Source: an uncultured Bacteroidota bacterium
GTDB lineage: Bacteria > Bacteroidota > Bacteroidia > Flavobacteriales > Flavobacteriaceae
Reading direction: 5' to 3'
Assembly (NCBI GenBank): GCA_902598305.1
Contig: CACKBL010000003.1
Span: 143,296 to 207,295 of the forward strand
DNA: 64,000 bases
In this document: piece by piece, positions 54,792 through 64,000 of the stretch
Position numbering within the stretch: position 1 is the stretch's first letter
Layout: each line of letters starts with the position of its first letter
Position numbers and translations under genes: made by a program
The notes under the pieces: generated by a model
Told to the model about the DNA's origin: nothing
Database searches by the model: none
Seen by the model: the letters and a program-made list of their open reading frames with translations, nothing else

Positions 54792-56909
54792 ATGATTAAA
54801 CTTTCAATTACAATACTTCTTTTTATTACTTACATCCATAGCTATGTTTTGGGCTTTAATAATCCTTCTAAAGATAAATTACTAATTGAAATTGTTTCTT
54901 ATGTTTTAAACAAAGGGCATTACTCCCCTTCACAAATTAATGATCAATTTTCTGAGGAGGTTTACAAAAACTTTCTTGAGGGAGTTGACAGTCGACATTT
55001 ATTTTTCATTCAAAGTGATATAGATTTTTTTGATTCTTTTAAGTTTAAAATTGATGATCAGATTAAAGCGTCGAAAATTGAGTTTTTTGATCTTTCTCAT
55101 CAAAGATACCTTCAGAGATTAGACCAAGTAAAATCATTTTATCCGTCATTATTGAATATTTCTTTTGATTTTAGTGTAGATGAAAAAATCAATTTAGATT
55201 TTGAAAATACGTCTTATTCAAAATCATTATCAGAACTAAAAAAACAATGGAGAAAATTTTTGAAATTTAATGCTCTAGGAATCTTTTCAAACTTAAAAGA
55301 TGACGAAAATCGAAAAAAGGAAAAGGACCCCAAATATGTTTTAAAATCTGATAAAGAGATAGAAATAGAAACCAGAAATGTACTTAAAGAAGACATGAAA
55401 TATTTTTTTGAAGCAAGGTATGATCTTAATAGAAATGATTACTTTTCTATATACGTAAATTCTATTGCTCTTCAGTTTGATCCACACACATCGTACTTTG
55501 CTCCTAGTGCAAAAGATAGATTTGATCAAAACATATCAGGAAAATTTGAAGGTATAGGCGCAAGACTAACAAAAAGGAACCAAGAAGTCGAAATCGTAGA
55601 TATCATTTCTGGTGGTCCTGTTTGGAGAGAAAACTCATTGAGACCCGGGGATAAAATACTCAAAGTTTCACAAATGAATAAAACACCAGTAGATGTTGTT
55701 GGAATGCGTCTCGATGATGTAATTAAGTTGATAAAAGGTCCTAAGGGGACTCAAGTAATTCTAACAGTAAAAAAAGTTGATGGCTCAATACTTGATGTTA
55801 CTTTAACTAGAGATATTATTGAACTTGAAGAAGCTTTTGCAAAGTCTACAATTATTGAGAAAGATAATATTAGGTACGGTCTAATTAATTTACCAAGGTT
55901 TTATGTGGATTTTCAAGATTATGGCAACAGAAATGCAGCTACTGATGTAAAATACGAAATTCAAAAACTCAAAAAACAAGATGTTCAGGGAATTATTATA
56001 GACCTTAGAAATAATGGTGGAGGATCTTTGCAGACAGTAGTTGATATGGCTGGATATTTTATTGAAAATGGTCCAATAGTTCAGGTTAAGTCAACAGGAG
56101 GTAAAAAGCAAATTTTATTTGATACGGATAATCAAATAGAATGGAATGGCGCCCTTGTTCTAATGGTTAATGAATTCTCAGCATCAGCATCTGAGATTTT
56201 AGCCGCTGCATTTCAAGATTATAGGAGAGGTATTGTTTTAGGAAGTAAACAAACATATGGAAAAGGTACTGTTCAGAATATGATTGATTTAAATAAAATA
56301 ATTTCTGGGAATACTTATGGTGACCTAGGTGCCATGAAGTTGACAACAGACAAGTTTTATAGAATCAATGGTGGTTCTACTCAGTTGGAGGGAGTTAAAA
56401 GTGATGTTATTTTTCCAAATAGATACTCTTACATTAAGGTTGGTGAGAGAGATCAAGAAAACCCTTTGAAGTGGGATAAAATTTCACCAGCAAACTATCA
56501 AACATTTATTAATGAAGAAAGATTTTTAAGTATAATTGAGAAAAGTAATAAAAGGCTTGAAAGTAATCCCTATGTGAAATTGATTGACGAACAGGCTAAA
56601 GTGATTAAACGTAGGCAAGAAAATTCAGAATTCACATTGAATTATGAGGATTTAATCAAAGAGAAAGCGATAGAAAATTCTGAGACTGAAAAGTTCAAAA
56701 AATTAACAGAATTCACTAATACTTTAACTTTCTATCCAACAAAAATGGATTTAGATAAAATTTTAAATGATTCTATTTTAGTTAAAAAAAGAAAACGCTG
56801 GGAGGAAACTTTATCTAAAGATATTTATATAGATGAAGCTGTTAATATTTTAAGCGATTTGAGTAAAGTTTCAGTTAATTACAAGAAAATAGCTCAAACA
56901 AGCAAATAG
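54792..56909 (+). CDS. C-terminal (tail-specific) processing protease, S41A family
   Basis: 705 residues from the ATG at 54792. A TTG at 54756 would add 12 residues but lies inside the predicted promoter. A signal peptide comes first (IKLSITILLFITYIHSYVLG). Then an N-terminal helical domain, a PDZ domain at about 235-325 (GIGARLTKRNQEVEIVDIIS, RPGDKILKV) and the S41 core. The catalytic Ser is at about 465 in NEFSASASEILAAAFQDY and the Lys at about 490 in YGKGTVQ, with the 25-residue spacing of E. coli Prc (S430/K455). A C-terminal DUF3340-like extension follows. It degrades or trims periplasmic proteins, including lipoproteins. It ends five bases before the convergent rodA. Confidence 0.93.
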   Translation: MIKLSITILLFITYIHSYVLGFNNPSKDKLLIEIVSYVLNKGHYSPSQINDQFSEEVYKNFLEGVDSRHLFFIQSDIDFFDSFKFKIDDQIKASKIEFFDLSHQRYLQRLDQVKSFYPSLLNISFDFSVDEKINLDFENTSYSKSLSELKKQWRKFLKFNALGIFSNLKDDENRKKEKDPKYVLKSDKEIEIETRNVLKEDMKYFFEARYDLNRNDYFSIYVNSIALQFDPHTSYFAPSAKDRFDQNISGKFEGIGARLTKRNQEVEIVDIISGGPVWRENSLRPGDKILKVSQMNKTPVDVVGMRLDDVIKLIKGPKGTQVILTVKKVDGSILDVTLTRDIIELEEAFAKSTIIEKDNIRYGLINLPRFYVDFQDYGNRNAATDVKYEIQKLKKQDVQGIIIDLRNNGGGSLQTVVDMAGYFIENGPIVQVKSTGGKKQILFDTDNQIEWNGALVLMVNEFSASASEILAAAFQDYRRGIVLGSKQTYGKGTVQNMIDLNKIISGNTYGDLGAMKLTTDKFYRINGGSTQLEGVKSDVIFPNRYSYIKVGERDQENPLKWDKISPANYQTFINEERFLSIIEKSNKRLESNPYVKLIDEQAKVIKRRQENSEFTLNYEDLIKEKAIENSETEKFKKLTEFTNTLTFYPTKMDLDKILNDSILVKKRKRWEETLSKDIYIDEAVNILSDLSKVSVNYKKIAQTSK

Positions 56910-56914
56910 TAACT

Positions 56915-58174
56915 CTAAATTCTAGATTCATTAAGTCTATTTGCGTCAATATTTAGATAAACAAACACTAAAATTGTAAAAGTAAACATACTAGATCCTC
57001 CGTAACTTATAAATGGTAAGGGAATTCCGATTGTTGGTACCAAACCAATTGACATTCCAACATTAATTAAAAAATGCATAAAGATTAAACTAGCTGTTCC
57101 GTAAGCGTAAGACCTGCCAAAAACATTTTTTTGGTGTTCAGCTCGAAATAATATTCTTAAAACAAGCGTTGCAAATAAAATTATAATAATAGAGGTTCCA
57201 TAAAAACCCCATTCTTCACCAATTGTACTAAAAATGTAATCTGTATGTTGCCTGGGTACAAATTTACCTTTAGTTTGGGTCCCCTGTAAGTAACCTTTTC
57301 CAGATAATCCTCCTGAACCAATTGCAATTATTGATTGATTCAAATTGTAACCAACTCCCATAATGTCTGTTTCTTTTCCCAAAAAAATATCAATTCTATC
57401 TTTATGTCTTTGAGATAATAAATCATTGTAAATATAATTTATTGAATAAACGTAAATACAACTTGAAATAAAAGCTGTAACTAAAGGAATTATTGAAACT
57501 TTTTTATTTATTTTTTTCGATAAAAAGTAAAAACAAGCAAAAACTCCGGTCAACAAAACTGAAACATAAAAAAATGGCTTAATTAGGGAAAATAAGGCCA
57601 ATACTAAAGATGTGGCTAGAAAAAAAACAAAATTTGGATTTAGCCCCTCTCTGAATAAAACAAATATAAAAGATAAAAAAATTAGTGCAGATCCAAAGTC
57701 AGGTTGCAATAAGGTTAATATAACTGGTATTAGAATTATTAGAAAAACTTGAATTAATGATTTTATTTTTCTTAAGTCGATTTGAATTTCACTCAATAAT
57801 TTTGCAACTGCCAAGTTAGTTGCAAATTTTGCTATTTCTGTTGGTTGAATGCTAATCCCAAAAAAAGTATACCACGATTTGTGTCCATAAACAGTGTTAC
57901 CAAAGGCGAAAAGACCTATCAGTAGTAATAACGAAAATAAATATATGAGACTCGAAAATCTTTGAAAGAATTTAGAAGGAGCAATTAAAACCAACACTCC
58001 TGAAACTAGGGAGAATATAAAAAACACACATTGTTTGAAAGCAAGATTATCATAATTAAAATAGCTGAAGCCTTCACTACTATAAGTAGCAGAAAAAATG
58101 TTCAAAATTCCGGTAAACACCAATAAAAAGTATATAACAACCGTTAACCAATCTATTCGGAAAGTTTTATTCAT
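56915..58174 (-). CDS. rodA: Rod shape-determining SEDS glycosyltransferase RodA
   Basis: 419 residues with about ten helices. SEDS marks: GLFAFGNTVYGHKSWYTFFG with IQPTEIAKFA (PTExAK), LIPVILTLLQPDFGSALIF (LLQPDFG), GVGYNLNQSIIAIGSGGLSG, and EEWGFYG, then PLPFISYGGSSMF at the end. RodA polymerises peptidoglycan strands for sidewall growth together with PBP2. It overlaps mrdA by eight bases and is the last gene of the mreB-mreC-mreD-mrdA-rodA operon. Confidence 0.96.
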   Translation of the reverse strand: MNKTFRIDWLTVVIYFLLVFTGILNIFSATYSSEGFSYFNYDNLAFKQCVFFIFSLVSGVLVLIAPSKFFQRFSSLIYLFSLLLLIGLFAFGNTVYGHKSWYTFFGISIQPTEIAKFATNLAVAKLLSEIQIDLRKIKSLIQVFLIILIPVILTLLQPDFGSALIFLSFIFVLFREGLNPNFVFFLATSLVLALFSLIKPFFYVSVLLTGVFACFYFLSKKINKKVSIIPLVTAFISSCIYVYSINYIYNDLLSQRHKDRIDIFLGKETDIMGVGYNLNQSIIAIGSGGLSGKGYLQGTQTKGKFVPRQHTDYIFSTIGEEWGFYGTSIIIILFATLVLRILFRAEHQKNVFGRSYAYGTASLIFMHFLINVGMSIGLVPTIGIPLPFISYGGSSMFTFTILVFVYLNIDANRLNESRI

Positions 58175-60029
58175 TAATATTAAAATTTACCCCTGATAGT
58201 GGTTTGTTATATTCATACTCAAGGCTTCCATTCAACATTCTTTTTTCTAATCTTGGTCTAGTAGTAGAATTGTTTAGATATTTTTCAATCATCAAGCTTG
58301 AAATTGGAGCTGCCCATCTTGAACCCCAATATCCATTTTCAATGAATGTTGCAATTGCAATTTTAGGATTTTCTTTAGGAGCAAAGGCTATGAAGATGGA
58401 GTGGTCAGTTAGTTGTGTTTTTTCCCCTTTAATTATTGTGAAATTTTCAACGGTTCCCGTTTTACCGCACATATTTAATCCTTCTATTTTTGCAATTCTT
58501 GCAGTACCTTCTTCTATTACTTTATGCATCCCATCAATTATATTATAAAAATAATTCGATTCAACGGCTGTATAATTTTTTGATAATTTGACTTTGGTTT
58601 TTTCTTTGTTTCCAGTATTAACAAAATGTGGAGTTATATAAAATCCTTTGTTTGCAATAGCACTTGTAAAATTTGCAAGTTGAATAGGAGTTACTAAAAC
58701 TTCTCCCTGACCTATACCATTTGAAATTATATTAGTTGCACTCCAATCTTCACCTTTATATAAGTCATTATAAAACCCTGAACCTGGAATCAAACCAGGT
58801 CTTCCAATTGGAAGATCATATCCTAAGTAATTTCCGAGCCCAAAGCTTTCAAGATACTTCTTCCAAATTTCAACTCCGTTAATGGCAGATTTTGATTTAT
58901 TTATGAGGTTTAAATAAGTTTTAGAAAAAAAAGTATTGCAAGATTTATGAATGCTTTTAATTAAATCATTTTTAGTTCCGTATTTACAATTACAATCCAT
59001 ATGAGCATTTTTAGCATAATAAAACCCTTCATTGCAACTGTGTTTGGTTTTGTTGTCGATTACTTTTTCTTGTAATGCGATTAATGCATTAAGAGGCTTT
59101 AATGTTGAACCGGGGGAATATTGAGCAAGTAATGCTCTGTCAAACAATGGTTTAGAAATTGTGTCATTTGCAAGCTCCATGTAGTTCTTTGAACGCTGTC
59201 TCCCAACTAAAATTTTAGGGTCATAGGAAGGAGCTGAAATTAATGCCAAAACTTCACCAGTTTCTGGTTCAATTGCAACAATACCCCCCCTTTTATTTTT
59301 CATTAGTCTTTCTCCATAAGATTGTAATTCAATGTCAATTGTTAAATTTATATTTTGTGCTTGGGATGGTTCAGTGTCATATTTGCCATTTTTATAAGGA
59401 CCAATAATTCTATTAAATCTGTCCTTTTGTAGAAATTTTTTACCCTTTTTACCTCTTAACTCTTTTTCGTAGGATTTTTCAATTCCCTGCCTTCCGATTA
59501 AATCTCCTTGCCTATAATATTTATCTTTAATTAGATCTTCACCATTAACTTCACTAACATAACCTAGTACATTTGATCCACAATTTACTCTATAATCCCT
59601 TATGGATTTTTTTTGAACAAAAAACCCTTGAAACTTCCACATTTGCTCTTGAAGTCTTGCGTAAGTCTCTTTTGATATTTGATTTACAATAACGGAAGGT
59701 AATCTTCTAGAATACTTCCTGGCACTTTCTAAGTTTACTATCAATTCTTTTTTATCAATGCTAGTCAGTTTACAAAAAGATAGTGTATCGAATGGAGAGA
59801 GGTTTTCAGGGATAATCATGACATCATAGGCGGGTTGATTAGAAACTAAAACTTTACCATTTCTATCGAATATGAATCCACGTTCTGGGTAATCTTCTAT
59901 TTCAAGAATAGCATTATTTTGAGATAATTTATCGTAGTCCTTGTCCAAAACTTGTAGACCAAAAAGTCTTATAAAGAAAGTAAGGCTAATTAGAATTGTC
60001 AATAATTTCAATAAGTGAATTCTTATCAT
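58167..60029 (-). CDS. mrdA: Penicillin-binding protein 2
   Basis: 620 residues with one N-terminal anchor helix (LLKLLTILISLTFFIRLFGL), a pedestal domain, then the transpeptidase. The three motifs are SxxK in QYSPGSTLKPLNA (about residue 308), SxN in HKSCNTFF (about 363), and KTG in MCGKTGTVENF (about 523). It cross-links sidewall peptidoglycan and activates RodA. It overlaps mreD by four bases and rodA by eight. Length and motif order are as expected for PBP2 of the elongasome. Confidence 0.96.
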   Translation of the reverse strand: MIRIHLLKLLTILISLTFFIRLFGLQVLDKDYDKLSQNNAILEIEDYPERGFIFDRNGKVLVSNQPAYDVMIIPENLSPFDTLSFCKLTSIDKKELIVNLESARKYSRRLPSVIVNQISKETYARLQEQMWKFQGFFVQKKSIRDYRVNCGSNVLGYVSEVNGEDLIKDKYYRQGDLIGRQGIEKSYEKELRGKKGKKFLQKDRFNRIIGPYKNGKYDTEPSQAQNINLTIDIELQSYGERLMKNKRGGIVAIEPETGEVLALISAPSYDPKILVGRQRSKNYMELANDTISKPLFDRALLAQYSPGSTLKPLNALIALQEKVIDNKTKHSCNEGFYYAKNAHMDCNCKYGTKNDLIKSIHKSCNTFFSKTYLNLINKSKSAINGVEIWKKYLESFGLGNYLGYDLPIGRPGLIPGSGFYNDLYKGEDWSATNIISNGIGQGEVLVTPIQLANFTSAIANKGFYITPHFVNTGNKEKTKVKLSKNYTAVESNYFYNIIDGMHKVIEEGTARIAKIEGLNMCGKTGTVENFTIIKGEKTQLTDHSIFIAFAPKENPKIAIATFIENGYWGSRWAAPISSLMIEKYLNNSTTRPRLEKRMLNGSLEYEYNKPLSGVNFNINE

Positions 60030-60532
60030 TCTTTAGTGGTAAAGAGATTTAAAACAGATACAATTACAATAAAAGTAAAGATTGAATTTGCAATTGTCAA
60101 TTTTAAAATTACAAAAGTATGCGTCCAATTGAAATATGAATACGCATTAAGAATTATTTGATGAATAATAGTGATTAAAAAACAATACAAAACTTTGTTA
60201 GAAGTGAGAATTCCATCTGAAAAAGGTGAAGAAAAGTCCTCATAATTAGGGCCAAGAGAAAACTTATTGATTAATGGTCTTAAGAACGAAATTGTTACAC
60301 AAGAGAGGCTATGAGAACCAGCCGATTGACTCAAAACATCCATTATAAATCCTAATAAAAATCCAACTACTATATAATTAAATTGATCCAAGTCATATCT
60401 ATGAATAATTAAAACAATGATATAAATACTTGGATTCATGAACCCAAATAGATTTATTCTATCAAATATTAGAACTTGTAAAAAAATCAAAAACAAGGAG
60501 AGTAAAAATACTTTTGGGTAGTACTGATTCAT
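60026..60532 (-). CDS. mreD: Rod shape-determining protein MreD
   Basis: 168 residues, four or five hydrophobic segments, as usual for MreD, which is poorly conserved in sequence. Recognition rests on size, topology (YPKVFLLSLFLIFLQVLIFD, then YIVVGFLLGFIMDVLSQSAG with the family's GxxxDxxS pattern) and its fixed place between mreC and mrdA. It is an inner-membrane part of the elongasome. It overlaps the PBP2 gene by four bases. Confidence 0.9.
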   Translation of the reverse strand: MNQYYPKVFLLSLFLIFLQVLIFDRINLFGFMNPSIYIIVLIIHRYDLDQFNYIVVGFLLGFIMDVLSQSAGSHSLSCVTISFLRPLINKFSLGPNYEDFSSPFSDGILTSNKVLYCFLITIIHQIILNAYSYFNWTHTFVILKLTIANSIFTFIVIVSVLNLFTTKE

Positions 60533-60537
60533 TTTTT

Positions 60538-61332
60538 CTATTTGTAAAGCGAATTAATCTCAGATTTGTTTATATTTTCTATAATGTAAACATTATCTAA
60601 ATTTGTCATATTGTTGATTAATTCTACCATTAATGAATAATATATTCCGTCACTTTCAATCTCTATCACTTTTCCAACTGGAATACCCTCTGGGAAATAT
60701 GTTGACATACCTCCCGTAACTATTGTGTCTCCAATATCTATTTTATTTATAATTGAGATATCAGTAAGTGTTACTTTATCAGGAGAATTCCCTTCCCAAA
60801 ACAATGAACCAAAGGAATTTGATTTCTTGTGTTTTGCATTTATTTTTATGTCTTTATGAAGAATTGAAAGAACAGACGAGAATTTTTCAGTGGTTTGATT
60901 TACTATTCCAACTACTCCTTTACTACCAATAACCCCCATTTCCTTCTTAACCATATCAGATGAACCTTTGTTAATCACAATAATATTTCTAGAACTAGAT
61001 ATATCATTTTTAATCACATACCCAGGTATTAGTCTGAATGGAGAATCATTATTTTTATCTTCAAGCTTAGAGTTATAACTTTTATCAATGACTAAAGATT
61101 TTAAATACAAGTTTTCTTCTACAAGTTGTGTATTAATTTTTTTAAGCTTAAAATATGAATTTAATTTTTTTATGGGTTCAGAAGTTTTACCGGTAACAAA
61201 AATACTAGCTTTAAAAAGCTTCGATTTATGATATTCGCTCTGATAATATGAAAAAAATAAGGTGACAGCTACAAAAAAAAGGTATAAAAATAAATTTTTA
61301 TATCTCAGTATAAAACCAAGTATCCACTGCAT
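60538..61332 (-). CDS. mreC: Rod shape-determining protein MreC
   Basis: 264 residues with one N-terminal helix (NLFLYLFFVAVTLFFSYY), a short coiled coil (KLNSYFKLKKINTQLVEENL) and the periplasmic double beta-barrel with GYVIKNDISSSRNIIVINKG, GVIGSKGVVGIVNQT and GDTIVTGGMSTYFPEGIPVG. It links MreB to the PBP2-RodA synthase. It starts five bases after mreB and precedes mreD by five. Confidence 0.95.
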   Translation of the reverse strand: MQWILGFILRYKNLFLYLFFVAVTLFFSYYQSEYHKSKLFKASIFVTGKTSEPIKKLNSYFKLKKINTQLVEENLYLKSLVIDKSYNSKLEDKNNDSPFRLIPGYVIKNDISSSRNIIVINKGSSDMVKKEMGVIGSKGVVGIVNQTTEKFSSVLSILHKDIKINAKHKKSNSFGSLFWEGNSPDKVTLTDISIINKIDIGDTIVTGGMSTYFPEGIPVGKVIEIESDGIYYSLMVELINNMTNLDNVYIIENINKSEINSLYK

Positions 61333-61337
61333 TTCAA

Positions 61338-62366
61338 TTATTTAAGAAGAATAGTTTTATATAAATCTATATTCTTAAGTGCAATCCCAGTCCCTCTAAC
61401 TACAGCTTGGAGAGGATCTTCAGCTATATAAACAGGTAAATCTGTTTTGGTAGATATTCTTTTGTCTAAACCTCTTAACATCGAACCTCCCCCTGCTAGA
61501 TATATTCCAGTATTATATATATCTGCAGCTAATTCAGGTGGTGTTTGAGAAAGAGCCTCCATTATTGCGTCTTCGATCCTAAGTATTGATTTGTCCAAGG
61601 CCCTAGCAACTTCGCGATGGGATACAATTACTTGTTTAGGTTTCCCAGATAATAAGTCCCTGCCTTGAACAGACATTTCTTCCGGAGGGTTATCCAAATC
61701 TTCAGTAGCGGAACCAACGTTAATCTTAATCTTTTCGGCGGTTCTTTCCCCAACATATAAATTATGCTGTCTTCTCATATAGTACACTATATCATTGGTA
61801 AATACATCTCCTGCAATCTTGACAGATTTATCACAAACTATTCCGGAAAGGGCAATAACAGCTATCTCGGTAGTACCTCCACCAATATCTACAATCATAT
61901 TGCCTTTTGGTTGCTTTATATCTATTCCAATTCCAATTGCAGCAGCCATAGGCTCATGAATAAGATATACCTCTTTTCCATTTACTCTTTCCGCAGACTC
62001 TCTAACAGCTCTCATTTCAACTTCTGTTATACCCGAAGGGATACAAATTACCATCTTAAGTGCAGGAGTAACAACTTTCTTTTTTAAAGTAGGTACACTT
62101 TTAATAAGCATGCTTATCATTTGCTCAGAAGCATTGAAGTCAGCAATAACTCCATCCTTGAGAGGTCTAATCGTTTTTATATTCTCATGTGTTTTACCTT
62201 GCATCATACTAGCTTCGTGGCCTATTGCGATGACCTTATTCGTAGATCTATCGATAGCCACTATAGATGGGCTGTCTACAACAACTTTATCCTTGTGAAT
62301 AATTAAAGTGTTTGCAGTTCCTAAATCAATTGCAATGTCTTCAGTAAGAAAATCAAAAAAACCCAT
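61338..62366 (-). CDS. mreB: Rod shape-determining actin-like protein MreB
   Basis: 342 residues, the usual length. Actin-fold motifs: DIAIDLGTANTLIIHKDKVV at the N-terminus, PLKDGVIADFNASEQMI, VICIPSGITEVEMRAVRESA, YLIHEPMAAAIGIGIDIKQP, MIVDIGGGTTEIAVIALSGI, and GIYLAGGGSMLRGLDKRIS. It forms membrane-bound filaments that direct sidewall synthesis. First gene of the rod-shape operon; a TAAATTTG box at 62403-62396 (minus strand) 30 bases before the ATG could be its promoter, though no -33 TTG is seen. purH lies 42 bases upstream on the same strand. Confidence 0.98.
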   Translation of the reverse strand: MGFFDFLTEDIAIDLGTANTLIIHKDKVVVDSPSIVAIDRSTNKVIAIGHEASMMQGKTHENIKTIRPLKDGVIADFNASEQMISMLIKSVPTLKKKVVTPALKMVICIPSGITEVEMRAVRESAERVNGKEVYLIHEPMAAAIGIGIDIKQPKGNMIVDIGGGTTEIAVIALSGIVCDKSVKIAGDVFTNDIVYYMRRQHNLYVGERTAEKIKINVGSATEDLDNPPEEMSVQGRDLLSGKPKQVIVSHREVARALDKSILRIEDAIMEALSQTPPELAADIYNTGIYLAGGGSMLRGLDKRISTKTDLPVYIAEDPLQAVVRGTGIALKNIDLYKTILLK

Positions 62367-62408
62367 GAAAATCTATTAATTTTAAAAAAGTAATGCAAAT
62401 TTAAGAAA

Positions 62409-63941
62409 TTAATGCTTAAAATGACGTATACCAGTAAATACCATTTTCATTTTATGTTTATTACAATACTCAATAGATAAATTGTCCTTAATCGAACCTC
62501 CAGGTTGGATGACACATTTGATGCCCTCCTTATTTGCAATTTCAACACAATCTGGGAAAGGAAAAAAAGCATCACTTGCCATTACTGCATTTTTTAGGTT
62601 AAAACCAAAACTTTTTGCTTTTTTAATAGCATGCTCTAGAGCGTCAACTCTTGAACTTTGACCCATTCCTGAGCCTAAAAGTTGAAAATTTTTAACTAGT
62701 ACAATAGTATTTGATTTTGTATGTTTACTTACTTTTGATGCAAAAATTAAATCATCAATTTCCTTTTTATTTGGAATTTCTTGGGTTACATAATTTAAAT
62801 TTTTTTCAGAATCTATCTTAAAATCATTTTCTTGAACTAAAAACCCGTTTAGGCAAGACCTGTAGTTTAATACTTCTTTTTTTAAAATATTGTTTCTTAA
62901 AATTATTAAGTTCTTTTTTTCTTTCAATATTTCTAAGGCTTTTTTGTTGAATTTGGGCGCAATCAATACCTCAAAAAATAACTTTTTTAGAAGTTTAGCA
63001 GTTTTGATATCTATCTCTGTATTAGAAATCAAAACTCCTCCAAATGCTGAAACTGGGTCGCTCATAAGAGCACTTTTGTACGCTAATGAAATTGATTCTT
63101 TAGATGAAATTCCACAAGCATTATTATGTTTTAAAATTCCAAAAGTCGGTTTTTCTTTTTTGAATTCAGAGATTAGGTTAATAGCATTGTCAATGTCTAA
63201 TAAATTATTGTAGGATAGTTTTTTCCCATGGATTTGTGAAACGCTTTTTTTAAAATCTCCATAAAATCTTGCATTTTGGTGTGGATTTTCACCGTATCTT
63301 AATGGGATGTAATTGTTAGAACTTATTTTAAGAGAATTACTTTCCATATCTTTATTAAAGAAATTAAAAATCACCGTATCATAATTTGATGAAACATCAA
63401 ATGCTTTAATAGCGTATTTTTTTCTTATCTCTTGAGTAGTCTGAGCACCGGAATTTTTTAAAATTTTTAATAAATCATCATAATCAGATTTATCAGATAT
63501 GCACAAAACGTCATTAAAATTTTTTGCAGCTGCTCTAATAAGCGAAATTCCACCAATATCAATTTTTTCAATAATTTTCTTTTCATCTTTAGTCGATTTG
63601 ATTGTTTCTTCAAAAGGATATAAATCAACGATAACCAAATCAATCTGGGGAATCTCATAGTCTAATAATTCTTCTTGATCTTCTTTTTTATTTTTTCTGT
63701 TTAATATTCCCCCGAAGACTTTTGGATGCAAAGTTTTAACCCTACCACCCAATATTGAAGGGTAGGATGTAATATCTTCTATGGGGATGTATTTAACCCC
63801 TAATCCTTCTATATATTTTCCAGTACCTCCAGTAGAATATATAATAATTTTTTTCCTCTCAAATTCCTTAATTATGGGCTCTAAACCTTCTTTGTTGAAA
63901 ACAGAAACTAGTGCTGAACGAATCTTGATTTTGGATTTCAT
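62409..63941 (-). CDS. purH: Bifunctional AICAR formyltransferase/IMP cyclohydrolase
   Basis: 510 residues, as expected. The N-terminal cyclohydrolase (MGS-like) domain carries ALVSVFNKEGLEPIIKEFER, IYSTGGTGKYIEGLG, GRVKTLHPKVFGGILNR and GGISLIRAAAKNFNDV. The formyltransferase domain has LRYGENPHQNARFYG, FGILKHNNACGISSK with the catalytic Lys-His pair, SDPVSAFGGVLISN and the end GMGQSSRVDALEHA, ASDAFFPFPDCVEIA. It catalyses the last two steps to IMP. It precedes mreB by 42 bases on the same strand, an order I recall in other Flavobacteria. Confidence 0.97.
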   Translation of the reverse strand: MKSKIKIRSALVSVFNKEGLEPIIKEFERKKIIIYSTGGTGKYIEGLGVKYIPIEDITSYPSILGGRVKTLHPKVFGGILNRKNKKEDQEELLDYEIPQIDLVIVDLYPFEETIKSTKDEKKIIEKIDIGGISLIRAAAKNFNDVLCISDKSDYDDLLKILKNSGAQTTQEIRKKYAIKAFDVSSNYDTVIFNFFNKDMESNSLKISSNNYIPLRYGENPHQNARFYGDFKKSVSQIHGKKLSYNNLLDIDNAINLISEFKKEKPTFGILKHNNACGISSKESISLAYKSALMSDPVSAFGGVLISNTEIDIKTAKLLKKLFFEVLIAPKFNKKALEILKEKKNLIILRNNILKKEVLNYRSCLNGFLVQENDFKIDSEKNLNYVTQEIPNKKEIDDLIFASKVSKHTKSNTIVLVKNFQLLGSGMGQSSRVDALEHAIKKAKSFGFNLKNAVMASDAFFPFPDCVEIANKEGIKCVIQPGGSIKDNLSIEYCNKHKMKMVFTGIRHFKH

Positions 63942-64000
63942 ATTATGTCTAAAATAAGTTTTTTGATATTAACTCATTAATTTGTTTTAGAAAATTTTCA

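Noticed and set aside
61764..62306. Plus-strand open frames opposite mreB
   Set aside because: mreB is certain, and these antisense translations have no recognisable features.

Overview
The window comes from a marine-type member of the Bacteroidota, most likely the Flavobacteriaceae. It is AT-rich and compact. Diagnostic marks are a type IX secretion substrate with a gliding-motility-type (type B) C-terminal domain next to a PorP/SprF partner, a mevalonate pathway with class II HMG-CoA reductase and a 'GYDIA' GHMP kinase, a NagB-LmbE fusion, promoters of the Bacteroidota form TTG-N19..22-TAnnTTTG, and almost no Shine-Dalgarno sequences. Genus cannot be fixed from the sequence alone. No transposase, integrase, CRISPR array, rRNA or prophage was seen, and no gene-free stretch exceeds 300 bases.

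Layout. 1-1010: the end of dnaE, trxA, tRNA-Asp and a strong terminator. 1060-4760: poorly conserved genes (an intracellular protein with a Gly-Asp tail and three lipoproteins), which look like accessory cargo beside the tRNA. 4770-15725: a sulfite-exporter-family permease, a PorP/SprF protein and a 3051-residue secreted adhesin. 15726-24003: a GH97 glycosidase with a GNA1-like acetyltransferase, divergent from a three-gene planctomycete-type cytochrome c/DUF1553/DUF1501/DUF2231 operon. 24006-30584 (minus): a tight five-gene operon of GHMP sugar kinase, nucleotidyltransferase, GalE, gamma-glutamyltransferase and NagB-LmbE. 30700-38200: a flavin reductase, a candidate small RNA, a large BNR-repeat secreted protein, mannose-6-phosphate isomerase, an FMN-dependent 2-hydroxyacid dehydrogenase, a PhzF protein, a small membrane protein and tRNA-Phe.

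38289-45879 is a plus-strand run of housekeeping and envelope genes: coaX, outer-membrane barrel, TPR protein, lptC, a small membrane protein, a CNNM/CorC transporter and a PpiD-like foldase. 45888-48099 holds the mevalonate genes. 48153-52533 is a peptide-use cassette (DPP IV, POT transporter, thioredoxin-like protein). 52542-54675 holds lpxB, a small membrane protein and surE. 54792-56909 is a C-terminal processing protease. 56915-62366 is the rod-shape operon mreB-mreC-mreD-mrdA-rodA, followed upstream on the same strand by purH.

Two themes stand out. First, carbohydrate use: the GH97 enzyme has the residues expected of the retaining (alpha-galactosidase-type) branch, and the kinase/nucleotidyltransferase/epimerase trio would take a released hexose to a nucleotide sugar, with amino-sugar enzymes on either side. 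Second, surface attachment: the giant adhesin has three large domains inserted into loops of an Ig-like repeat array. The best candidates for something undescribed are the roughly 90-nt RNA near 31.2-31.3 kb, the GNA1-like acetyltransferase, the nested adhesin architecture, and the cytochrome/DUF1501 operon facing the glycosidase.
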